A stretch of DNA of 39,559 nucleotides, from assembly GCA_902493585.1 (NCBI GenBank), contig CABUPZ010000024.1, positions 1-39,559 of the forward strand. Direction: 5' to 3'. Positions within the stretch are counted from its first letter, which is position 1. Every line of letters begins with the position of its first letter. Of this stretch, positions 8,029 to 15,773 are shown one piece after another. Position numbers and translations under genes: made by a program. The notes beneath the pieces are model-generated. The model searched no databases, was not told where the DNA came from, and saw nothing but the letters and a program-made list of their open reading frames with translations. The DNA comes from an uncultured Fusicatenibacter sp. GTDB lineage: Bacteria > Bacillota > Clostridia > Lachnospirales > Lachnospiraceae.

Positions 8029-8976
8029 TTAGAACATCGCCTCATCCGGACTGACTTTTCTGATCACAAAATTTGCAGCCAGAACAGTTGCCAGACCGAT
8101 CACAGACTGCAGGAAGCCTGCCGCCGCGGAGAATCCGAGATTTCCCGTTCCGATCAGTCCCCGGAATACATAGGTATCTATGGTCTGTGTCACATCATAG
8201 AGAGCTCCGTTGTTCATCGGGACCTGATAAAACAGACCGAAATCCGATTTAAAGATAGACCCCAGGCTGATGATCGTTAATGTGATGATCGTCGGCTTCA
8301 GAAGAGGAAGTGTGATCGTGCGGAACTGCTGCCATTTAGTCGCCCCGTCAAGCTGGGCTGCCTCATAATAATCCGCGCTGATGCTGAGCATGCTGGAAAA
8401 ATATACCACGCTGTTAAATCCGCTGCGCATCCAGAAGTATACAAATATAAGGATCGCAGGCCAGTACTGTGCCGCCGAATACCATAAGACAGGATCCTTT
8501 CCGAAAAGAGGCATGATCGTATTGTTCATCATCCCTGTATCTCCCGCGAGAAAAGCGTAGACCATATACGTGACGATCTGCACCGAGATCAGTGCTGGCA
8601 GGAGGATCGTTGTCTGATGGATCTTCTGGGTGACCTTTCCCGACAGTTCATTCAGGAAAAAGGCGATCAGGATCCCAATCACCGGAGCCCCGATAATAAA
8701 AACCAGATTATAGAGAACAGTATTCCTGATGATCAGCAGAAAATCCGGAGACTTGACAAGCGATATAAAATTAGAAAGTCCAACCCATTCTCCTCCGAAA
8801 ATGCCTTTTTGAAGATTCACTCTTGTGAAAGCAAGATAAAGCCCGGTCATCGGCAGATAATTATTGCAGAACAGGTAGATCAGCCCCGGCGCCATCATGA
8901 TATAAAATGGTATCATCTGCTTCCATTTCGTCTTTTTCTTCTGCTCTGTTTTTCTTTTCATCATATTATGCACCAT
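8029..8976 (-). CDS. ABC sugar transporter permease, LplB/YteP type
   Basis: 315 residues. A basic cytoplasmic N-terminus is followed by six predicted membrane spans, beginning with MIPFYIMMAPGLIYLFCNNY. Family marks are YLPMTGLYLAFTRVN, the EAA loop SADYYEAAQLDGATKWQQF with ITLPLLKPT, and a C-terminus rich in small residues (GLATVLAANFVIRKVSPDEAMF). This is the first permease of LplABC-like CUT1 systems. The ATG at 8976 is preceded by AAGGA at good spacing. The 76-bp gap to the upstream binding-protein gene carries a very stable hairpin, which would lower permease output relative to binding protein. Confidence 0.92.
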   Translation of the reverse strand: MVHNMMKRKTEQKKKTKWKQMIPFYIMMAPGLIYLFCNNYLPMTGLYLAFTRVNLQKGIFGGEWVGLSNFISLVKSPDFLLIIRNTVLYNLVFIIGAPVIGILIAFFLNELSGKVTQKIHQTTILLPALISVQIVTYMVYAFLAGDTGMMNNTIMPLFGKDPVLWYSAAQYWPAILIFVYFWMRSGFNSVVYFSSMLSISADYYEAAQLDGATKWQQFRTITLPLLKPTIITLTIISLGSIFKSDFGLFYQVPMNNGALYDVTQTIDTYVFRGLIGTGNLGFSAAAGFLQSVIGLATVLAANFVIRKVSPDEAMF

Positions 8977-8994
8977 CCGATTTCCTTCGGAGCC

Positions 8995-9033
8995 TCTGCC
9001 CCGCCGCGCCGCTCCCGGCCGCGGCGGAGCAGA
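8995..9033 (-). promoter_or_regulatory. GC-rich intercistronic hairpin between binding protein and permease
   Basis: Arms at 8995-9008 (TCTGCCCCGCCGCG) and 9020-9033 (CGCGGCGGAGCAGA) pair over 14 bases with one mismatch and an 11-base loop. No T-run follows, so it is not a simple terminator. Its place just downstream of the lipoprotein stop fits an mRNA-stabilising or processing stem that keeps binding protein in excess over membrane subunits, as is known for other sugar operons such as malE-malF. That function is inferred. Confidence 0.6.
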
Positions 9034-9052
9034 AGACCCGGCTGCTGTTGAT

Positions 9053-10570
9053 TTACTGTTCTGCCAGCCAGCTGTCCAGCTGTGTCTGAACTTCCTGAAT
9101 GATCGTTTCCAGACCCGCGGTATTCAGGTCTTCTATAAAGCTGTCCACCTGATCCGGGTCTATCTCTCCGGAAGTCAGCGCCCTGTCATATTCACTGACC
9201 ACATTGGTAACTGATGTGATCTCCGCGTCTACCGATGAGGTATCAGCCGCAAACCCAAATGCCAGCGATGTCTGCGCGCCCTCACAGAAGTCTCTCATCT
9301 GATCCCAGAAATCCGGACTCGTTCCTTCCATAACATACTGAAGATAATTGTTTGGCAGAGAGAACTTCGCCCAGTTATAATAGTTGGCATTTGTCGAGTC
9401 CACTCCTTCCGGATAAGCGATAACATTGTCTGCTTCATCTGTATGGACATAATCCGTTCCCTCAATTCCCCAGGCCATCAGATTGCTGATCTCTTCATTG
9501 GTGTACAAAAAATTCAGCAGTTGGACCGCTTTTTCCGGATTTTCACAATTCTGATTCACAGACCATGTGAAATAGTTGTTCGTCTGCTTAATAGCCAGAC
9601 CAGGATCCGGACCGAATACAACAATCATATCCTGCCCGGTAGCCGAAGATTCCTGTTCTTCCAGTCCCGGCTTATACTGTCCTGCGTATCCTGCCGCTGT
9701 ACCGGCTCTAACCTGCTCCGCCCCGGTAGAGATATCCGACCGGTAGATCAGGCCCTCCTGATTCCACTGATATGCCTTTTCGCAGGTGTCTCTGTAAAAA
9801 TCACTGGTATACACGCTGGAAACTTCCGTCGAATTGGTCGGATCCATCAGATTGACTCCTGCCGAACTTACCAGTACATCCGTTCCATACAGAGTTTCAT
9901 CCTCCGCTTCACTAATGTTGCTTACAGGGAGGATTCCAAGGGACAGGTCGCCATTTACCAGCGGATAGATATCCGGATGATTTTCCTTAACAGCCCGGAG
10001 CAGCTTTTCGAAATCATCGTATGTCTGTAAGGAATCAATATCGATCCCTGTCTCCTCTACATAATCTTTGCGCATCACATAGCAGAATATATTCGTCATA
10101 TCCTTCATAGCCGGTACTCCCAGCAGCTTTCCGTCCACATAAGCCATGTCGATATAATCGCCTACAACCCTCAGAGCATCCGGCATCAGATCCGTATACG
10201 GAGTCAGGTCCATCATATACTGTGTGTAGCTGTTCCAGTTCGTAAGACTGACAAAAAGGTCGCAGGGTTCCCCGGAAGAAAGCCACAGGTTCATGCTCGT
10301 AGCATAGTCATAAAAGTTTGCCCTCTTAAATGAAAGATTAATGTTGAGTTCATCCTTTACGATCTCCGCCACCGCTTCGTCCACTGCGTCGTTCCCCGCA
10401 TACTCTGTTCCGTCTGTCACAAGCACCATTGTCAGATCCGCCGCCTGCTCCCCGTTTTCACCGTCATTCCCATTATCTGATGATGCCCCGCCGCCTGAAC
10501 ATGCGGTAAGAGATAACAGTAATGCTGCGGAAATTCCAAGAGCCGTCATTTTCTTCAATTGCTGTCTCAT
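9053..10570 (-). CDS. Sugar ABC transporter solute-binding lipoprotein (LplA-like, DUF3502 C-terminus)
   Basis: 505 residues. The N-terminus is a lipoprotein signal: basic MRQQLKK, a hydrophobic stretch, and the lipobox LTAC followed by a Ser/Gly/Asp-rich linker, so the protein should be anchored outside the membrane. The body is a family 1 extracellular solute-binding fold. The segment NNYLQYVMEGTSPDFW and the ending around SLAFGFAADTSSVDAEITSVTNV match the DUF3502 C-terminal domain found in LplA-like proteins. It is the first gene after a promoter-sized gap behind the two-component genes, and heads the transporter and hydrolase operon. It should capture an oligosaccharide for the two permeases downstream. 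Ligand identity is unknown. Confidence 0.92.
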   Translation of the reverse strand: MRQQLKKMTALGISAALLLSLTACSGGGASSDNGNDGENGEQAADLTMVLVTDGTEYAGNDAVDEAVAEIVKDELNINLSFKRANFYDYATSMNLWLSSGEPCDLFVSLTNWNSYTQYMMDLTPYTDLMPDALRVVGDYIDMAYVDGKLLGVPAMKDMTNIFCYVMRKDYVEETGIDIDSLQTYDDFEKLLRAVKENHPDIYPLVNGDLSLGILPVSNISEAEDETLYGTDVLVSSAGVNLMDPTNSTEVSSVYTSDFYRDTCEKAYQWNQEGLIYRSDISTGAEQVRAGTAAGYAGQYKPGLEEQESSATGQDMIVVFGPDPGLAIKQTNNYFTWSVNQNCENPEKAVQLLNFLYTNEEISNLMAWGIEGTDYVHTDEADNVIAYPEGVDSTNANYYNWAKFSLPNNYLQYVMEGTSPDFWDQMRDFCEGAQTSLAFGFAADTSSVDAEITSVTNVVSEYDRALTSGEIDPDQVDSFIEDLNTAGLETIIQEVQTQLDSWLAEQ

Positions 10571-10618
10571 TTCTTTGCCTCCCTTTTCTTAGTTTTAGTA
10601 TGTTGCTTTGTTAATGAA

Positions 10619-10653
10619 AGTATAAGAAAAATAAAGCTTTTCATAAATGAAAA
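10619..10653 (-). promoter_or_regulatory. Candidate promoter and operator of the sugar operon
   Basis: On the minus strand a good -10, TATACT (10624-10619), stands about 50 bases before the lipoprotein start. Seventeen bases upstream the -35 position reads TTTATG, a poor hexamer, which suits activator dependence. That -35 is embedded in a perfect palindrome, TTTTCAT-AA-ATGAAAA (10638-10653). The AraC-type regulator encoded next door is the obvious candidate to bind nearby, although a 7-2-7 palindrome could also serve a repressor. Confidence 0.5.
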
Positions 10654-10780
10654 ATTCCGCACAGTAATGGCCCTTTTCAGGTCTCTGTTTTTCTATATCT
10701 CCACATTTGCCGCTGACCGGCTCTCAGGATTGGACTATTCCGTCTGAAAGTTGGATTTTTCAGCAGTATACCTATTCCGC

Positions 10781-12361
10781 TTATCTTTCCTGGTTTCTGT
10801 ATTCTGCAGCCGACAGACCGAATTCTTTCCGGAACAACCTGCTGAAGTATGTATAGTCCGCAAATCCCAGACTAGACGCGATCACATTTATCGGTATGTT
10901 GGTGCTTTTCAGCAGATCTTTCGCTTTGTTCAGCTTCTGGCCATTGATGTATGACACGATGCTTTCCCCGGTATATTTTTTAAAAATATGCGTCAGATAA
11001 TCCTTGCTCATAAAAAACTGGCCCGCAATATCCTGTCTGTCCAGTTTTTTATCCAGATTATTGTAAATGTACATTTTTATCTGGTTTACAAGTTCCTCTT
11101 TGTCATCCTCATTTGTCATCTGCCCCAGAAGCTCCTCATTGCTGCTGATCAGCTGTTCAATAAAAGAATAAAATTCTTCTGCAGAGCTGGCGGAAGAGAG
11201 ATAGGCATTGAATATCTCCGGTTTCTCCAGAAGATGAAAAAACCTCTTTTCATCCCAGTTGTACAAACTGTAAATAGAGTTCAGGATCATTTGCTGGAGG
11301 ACGAAAAGCTGCCCCTTCGTCAGTCCGCCTTCCTCTTGTTTACGTGAGACATAGCTGCGTATCTCCTCCAACACTTTGCCGCCTTCGTGATTCAAAAGCT
11401 CCTGCTTCCAGTTTTCCAGAAACAGCTCCTCGCATACCTGCAGGGAAGTGGTCTGCATTTCCTTCTGGTCTTTATACTGAAATACTCCGGAATGTGCCCC
11501 CATATTCTGCCTGTCCAGTTCCTTCAGCTGCAGATACTGTTTATGAAGATCATAAACAACCGCTGGTTCAGAACAATAGCAGGCAATATCGTAGTAATGT
11601 TTCTTTCTCCCAATCCACAGCTGCATATAAGGGAGCAGCTCGCATTCCTTAAAAATACAAAGTCTCTCTCTTCTGCCGCTCCGGATCACCCGGAGGAGGG
11701 GCAGATCCCGTCCTAGTATCTCTCTGATATCAGAGTCAAGGAAGTCCTCGCCGCTTTTTCCCTGCCATTTATCAAGCGCCATTTTCTCCGTCAGAAGTGA
11801 AGCAAGGACAAGATAATACCTCTGGTTCCAGTCCACTTCATATCCGATCTTCTGAAACACATTCTGAATAGCAGACGGGGAAGAAAATGTTTCGTCACAG
11901 ACTATTTTCTGCCAGGCGTCGGTTTCGATCTCATTCCGGATATTTTCCCATCGCTTCCCGTTTTCATATATCTTACGTCTCTCATCTTCCGTTGCTACAG
12001 ATTCCAGCGCCTTCTGTATCGCATTCTGCAGTTCAAGATAATTGACCGGCTGAAGGATATAATCGCAACATTTCAGCTTCACCGCAGTCTGCGCGTAATC
12101 AAAATCTCCGTGGCTCGTGAGAAAAATGATCCCGGTCTCCGGTGAGTATGCCGATATCCACCTTGCCAGTTCGATCCCGCTCATCCCAGGCATTTCAATA
12201 TCTGTAACCACCAGATCCATCTTACAGCTGCTGATGACCTGAATGGCCTCAGATGCCGAGCGGGCCGTAAACAGCCCGGTAACCCCGATCTTTTCCCACG
12301 ATACGCCGTCCCGTATTCCTTCAATAATGTTTAACTGATCATCAACTACTAATACATTCAT
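10781..12361 (-). CDS. YesN-type response regulator, AraC family
   Basis: 526 residues. The N-terminal receiver domain (1-120) shows the acidic pair VVDD, the phospho-acceptor Asp54 in VVTDIEMPGMSG, the Thr/Ser in FLTSHGDF and Lys-equivalent region YILQPV; the usual Lys of KPV is Gln here. A roughly 280-residue linker typical of YesN proteins follows. The last 100 residues form two AraC-type helix-turn-helix motifs (DIAGQFFMSKDYLTHIFKKYTG and INVIASSLGFADYTYFSRLFRKEFG). Its ATG overlaps the stop of the kinase gene (TAATG), showing translational coupling. It probably activates the adjacent lipoprotein promoter. The Lys to Gln change in the receiver is notable and might alter phosphorylation control. 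Confidence 0.92.
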   Translation of the reverse strand: MNVLVVDDQLNIIEGIRDGVSWEKIGVTGLFTARSASEAIQVISSCKMDLVVTDIEMPGMSGIELARWISAYSPETGIIFLTSHGDFDYAQTAVKLKCCDYILQPVNYLELQNAIQKALESVATEDERRKIYENGKRWENIRNEIETDAWQKIVCDETFSSPSAIQNVFQKIGYEVDWNQRYYLVLASLLTEKMALDKWQGKSGEDFLDSDIREILGRDLPLLRVIRSGRRERLCIFKECELLPYMQLWIGRKKHYYDIACYCSEPAVVYDLHKQYLQLKELDRQNMGAHSGVFQYKDQKEMQTTSLQVCEELFLENWKQELLNHEGGKVLEEIRSYVSRKQEEGGLTKGQLFVLQQMILNSIYSLYNWDEKRFFHLLEKPEIFNAYLSSASSAEEFYSFIEQLISSNEELLGQMTNEDDKEELVNQIKMYIYNNLDKKLDRQDIAGQFFMSKDYLTHIFKKYTGESIVSYINGQKLNKAKDLLKSTNIPINVIASSLGFADYTYFSRLFRKEFGLSAAEYRNQER

Positions 12362-14097
12362 TACTTATCACCACATTTAGAAATCGGTATCATGACCTCG
12401 GCAAGAGCTCCCCTGGGTTCTTTATTCGAAAGATGCATATATGCTCTGTCACCATACAGCAGTTTCAGGCGATGATACAGGTTGCTTAATCCTACATGGT
12501 CGTTTCGTTCGCCGTCCGCAGAGCGGCTCATCTGACTGATGACCTCCCCTGAAAATCCCTGACCATTATCTGATACTGACAGAAACAGATATTCCTCCTC
12601 TTCTCCGCTGACAGTGATTCTTATTTCGATTTCAAGCTCCCTGTCATCCGCAGACGCATATTTGAAAGAATTCTCAATAAATGTCTGAAGCATCAGCTTG
12701 GGGACCTGCGCGTCGTTGGCACGGCTGTCCATTTCCATCTTTGTTTTTACCGGTCTGCTGCTCTCCAGATGAAGAATATTCAGATAACACTTTACATGAT
12801 CTATTTCTTCCTGAAGACTTACCATATGCTCTGTATGATAGGTCAGATACCGGAAATACTCGGACAAAGCCAGGATCAGCTCCTGGATCTCCGCGACCTT
12901 TTTCTTCTGCGCCAGCGCATAGAGCCCCTTCATCGCATTCAAATAAAAATGCGGCTCGATCTGCAGTGACAGATACTGGATCTCATAGTCCTTCTTCTTG
13001 ATCTCATTCTCATAGGAAGAAATCTTAAAGATCTTGATCTGACACATCATATCATTAAATACCTGAGCCATATCCCGGAACTCGACCGGAAGGGCCGCAA
13101 AATCAGCGATCTCCGTCTCCATATTTCCTCTTTTAACCTCCAGCATGGCTTTCTTGATGACATTCAGCGGGCTTTTCAAATTCTTATAGGCGATACGAGC
13201 GATCAGCAGATAGACAAATGAAATAAGAACGACACTTCCATATAACATGATAAGGACACGTGTATAGTTTTCCGTAAACACGTCTTCCTGCACATAGAAG
13301 ATATCGCTTCCCAGACGCCGGGAAGTATTCGCGGTCACGAGACAGTTGTTCTGGATCATTCCGTTTCCTATATCTGATCTGTTCAGTACAGTTTCCGCTG
13401 TTTCCGCTATTCCATTGTCAGCTTCCCGGAAAAACAGGATCTCCTCTCCGGCACGGATCCCCAAATACTTATTCTGATCATCCTGCATGCCGATATAATC
13501 CCCGATCTTCCATATCCTCACCGCCTGTCCCAGGAATACTCCTTCTGACTCCAGAAAAAAGAAATAATACCACTCATCCCCGATCCGGACCAGCTGCCAC
13601 TGATATGCAGTCCCCGGATCCTCCATATTGAAATCACGGACGAACTGCTCCTGAACTCTCTTCTCTTCCGCCGAAAAATCCCCGCTGACCGCCATCCCAG
13701 AATAAGCAGTCCCGCTAATCTCCGTCTTCACGAAATAGAGTTCGCAAAAACTTCTCCGATTCATATTATCTGAAAACAAAGCGCGGATCCTGGCAATAAT
13801 CATTTCCGCCTCATTTTTGTCGCGGCATTGTTTCAGCTGATGTACATTGCTGTCCGTCAGATTCCAGCCCGCAAGATCATTTTCGTCCGTCAGCAGCCAC
13901 TCGTCCAGATGGTCTGTCTGCATATCCAGGATCTCATAATTCTGCCTGATCACTTCATTTCTCAGCTGCACATTTACGGCAATCATTTCGGCCAGAAGCA
14001 CGCTTCCGAAGATCACAAATCCAACAATCAGTATCTTGAAAATACGTGACGCTAAAGAAAACGTACTATCCTTTATCCTATTATTAGTTCTTTTCAC
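12361..14097 (-). CDS. YesM-type sensor histidine kinase
   Basis: 578 residues. Membrane spans at about 20-42 and 281-303 bracket a large extracellular sensor of about 240 residues, probably Cache-like. A HAMP-like segment follows (300-357), then the His_kinase domain with the phospho-acceptor His383 in LQIEPHFYLNAMK (most relatives read NPHFLYN). The C-terminal ATPase has an N-box ENSFKYA and the G-box DNGQGF. Translation starts at GTG (14097) with AGGAGG seven bases upstream. It should detect an extracellular sugar signal and phosphorylate the coupled regulator. The altered EPHFYLN wording around the His is unusual for the family but keeps the key His and Asn. Confidence 0.92.
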   Translation of the reverse strand: MKRTNNRIKDSTFSLASRIFKILIVGFVIFGSVLLAEMIAVNVQLRNEVIRQNYEILDMQTDHLDEWLLTDENDLAGWNLTDSNVHQLKQCRDKNEAEMIIARIRALFSDNMNRRSFCELYFVKTEISGTAYSGMAVSGDFSAEEKRVQEQFVRDFNMEDPGTAYQWQLVRIGDEWYYFFFLESEGVFLGQAVRIWKIGDYIGMQDDQNKYLGIRAGEEILFFREADNGIAETAETVLNRSDIGNGMIQNNCLVTANTSRRLGSDIFYVQEDVFTENYTRVLIMLYGSVVLISFVYLLIARIAYKNLKSPLNVIKKAMLEVKRGNMETEIADFAALPVEFRDMAQVFNDMMCQIKIFKISSYENEIKKKDYEIQYLSLQIEPHFYLNAMKGLYALAQKKKVAEIQELILALSEYFRYLTYHTEHMVSLQEEIDHVKCYLNILHLESSRPVKTKMEMDSRANDAQVPKLMLQTFIENSFKYASADDRELEIEIRITVSGEEEEYLFLSVSDNGQGFSGEVISQMSRSADGERNDHVGLSNLYHRLKLLYGDRAYMHLSNKEPRGALAEVMIPISKCGDK

Positions 14098-14159
14098 CCT
14101 TTACCCTCCTCATATAATCAAGTGTTTTTTATTGAAAATTCAAGGTTTTTCAACCTTTC

Positions 14160-14568
14160 ATATCTCAGTGAATAAGCCACAGTCATGGATATTTCGATGT
14201 ATCAGATACCGAAATAGGGGTTGCAGGGTACACGAAATAGAACGTCTTTATTTCTGCTCTACATGGCCTTGTGTATACCCATCCCTCTATGGCAGCTAAC
14301 CTCCTATGTCCACCAGGATCATCTCTGTCTCCAGAGGTCCTCACTTCCTTCGTTCTGCCCAGCCATAACTAGGGTGTCAGCTTTGCTCCCTAACGGGGTC
14401 TTGCCCCATGGAAATTATCTCTGCCGACTACTGGCTCATTCTTTGTATTTTTGATTACTGACTTGCTTCCTGTATCAGCACTGTTTCCAGCGGACGTTAT
14501 CTGTTACATTCTACTTTGTTCAGTGACTGCCCTCTCGACAGCCTCCTACTTTGTTTCCTTTTTACTTC
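14160..14568 (-). ncRNA. Possible structured RNA in an insertion-sequence tail
   Basis: This 400-base stretch has no credible gene. On the minus strand it begins right after a transposase-like C-terminus. It contains compact stems, for example GGGG-CAAGA-CCCC near 14392-14404, with further short pairings toward 14330. A long non-coding tail after a transposase is seen in IS110/IS1111 elements, where it encodes the bridge RNA. The assignment here is speculative. The last part, from about 14100 to 14160, probably holds the histidine kinase promoter and an AAGGTT/AACCTT stem. Confidence 0.25.
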
Positions 14569-14652
14569 TTACGCAGCCTGCATGTATACTGGCGGTCGCT
14601 TGATATCTCCCAGCATCTTTGCCGGATCATACTCCACGCTGGAATTGTCAAG
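14569..14652 (-). pseudogene. C-terminal tail of an unidentified transposase
   Basis: The frame reads DNSSVEYDPAKM, then LGDIKRPPVYMQAA and a stop at 14569. It has no start and is cut at 14652-14655 exactly where the IS3-type element begins. The style (a short basic-proline tail at the end of an element with a long non-coding trailer) suggests an IS110/IS1111-type transposase, but I do not recognise it with certainty. The N-terminal bulk is absent from the window. Confidence 0.35.
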
Positions 14653-14692
14653 AAAAGTGTAGTCGTATAAACTCACTGAATTCTTTCAGTAC

Positions 14693-15431
14693 CTATGCTG
14701 CAAGAAGTTCCTCCTGCAGCGTTCGATATACCACAGGTGGATATCCACCCGGGTTAGATGTATAAATTCTCATTCGATTATAATAAGTAAAGACATAACG
14801 AAAAATGATGGTCTTCACTGGTATACTGGCTTCCGCGGTCGGAATGCAGGATGCAGCCGTTAAGTTTATACCGTTTTGTAACAGCACGAAAAGTATCGAT
14901 ACACAATTTCTTCTTCATATTGTCCCTCATGATCAGAGAAAGGATCTCTCCATTATAACAGTCCAAAATTGGAGAAATATACAGTTTTCCATCCTGGCAT
15001 GGGATCTGCGAAATATCTGTTAACAACTTTTTTAATGGCTGTGATGCTGAAAAATCCTGCTTGATGAGATTTTCCTGTTCCTGGATTTCGGTTGTTGCAT
15101 GTGTAAGTCCTTTCGGTTTGCGATGAGGTTTGTGAAGCCATCCGTGTTGCCGCATGATACGGGTAATACGGCGGATTCCTGCTTTGATTCCTTTTTGCAG
15201 AAGTGCTAACTGCATACGGGGAACCCCATAATTATCATTATATGGAGATTCGTCCAGAATGAACTGTATCGCTGCCGAAAGAACAGTATCTTTATCTGGT
15301 TTGCCAAGGTTTCTACGGTATTTATAGCAACCGGAAACACTGACACAAAGGATTCTGCACATCAGTTTCACAGTCCATTTGCCATGATGTTTTTCATAGA
15401 TGAACTGATAACGCTGATGAACTCTTACTTT
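14693..15431 (-). pseudogene. IS3/IS150 orfB transposase, internally deleted
   Basis: The -1 frame from the slippery site reads KVRVHQRYQFIYEKHHGKW and continues through the IS3 HTH_21 region (YGVPRMQLALLQKG, IRRITRIMRQHGW). It then enters the integrase core with the first catalytic Asp in LLTDISQI and the second in LHSDRGSQYTS. Just after that, near 14815, the frame breaks. The conserved C-terminus (FRYVFTYYNRMRIY, SNPGGYPPVVYR) resumes in another frame. By comparison with the family about 50 residues are missing, including the third catalytic residue (Glu in the MESFF region). The protein cannot be an active transposase. Confidence 0.85.
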
Positions 15432-15715
15432 TTTCGGCGTTGTGCGAAAAAACCAAGTGCTTCCTGAAGAATCTCATTGGTATGTTTGAGTTCTGCATTT
15501 TCCTTTTCCAGTTCCCGGATACGCTGCTCTACAGGATCTGCAGACATCCGTTTATGACCACTGCCACAATATAAATCCGCTCCGTATTTTTTTCGATTAT
15601 TACGCCACCCGGACAGCGTGTAATATGGGATACCTAATTGAGCGGCGGCTGCTTTTACTCCGATTTCATCGGAAAGCTTCAGTGCTTCTTCTATAAATGA
15701 TTTGTCGTATTGCAT
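15425..15715 (-). CDS. IS3/IS150 orfA (HTH protein)
   Basis: 96 residues from the ATG at 15715 (GGAAGG upstream). It has a helix-turn-helix (VKAAAAQLGIPYYTLSGWRNN) and a C-terminal heptad helix (EQRIRELEKENAELKHTNEILQEALGFF) that would form the leucine zipper used for transposase assembly. OrfA is normally made alone or fused to OrfB by a -1 frameshift at its 3' end. This reading frame is intact, so it might still be expressed and bind the element ends, but its OrfB partner is broken. Confidence 0.85.
   Translation of the reverse strand: MQYDKSFIEEALKLSDEIGVKAAAAQLGIPYYTLSGWRNNRKKYGADLYCGSGHKRMSADPVEQRIRELEKENAELKHTNEILQEALGFFAQRRKK
15428..15434 (-). other. Programmed -1 frameshift site (A6G)
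   Basis: On the minus strand AAAAAAG occurs just before the orfA stop TAA. Slipping back one base joins orfA to the orfB frame, as is known for IS150-group elements. Confidence 0.7.
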
Positions 15716-15773
15716 TTTTCTCACCTTCCATGTATTGATAATATCATAGATTTGGTGAATTTTACGACTCTAC

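Noticed and set aside
10630..10660. Catabolite-control (cre) site at the sugar operon promoter
   Set aside because: The central CG and the right half of the cre consensus do not match.
14160..14568. Group II intron end
   Set aside because: No domain V-like sequence or reverse-transcriptase tail is present.
14805..15023. Small plus-strand open frame inside the IS3 element
   Set aside because: It is antisense to the conserved orfB integrase core.
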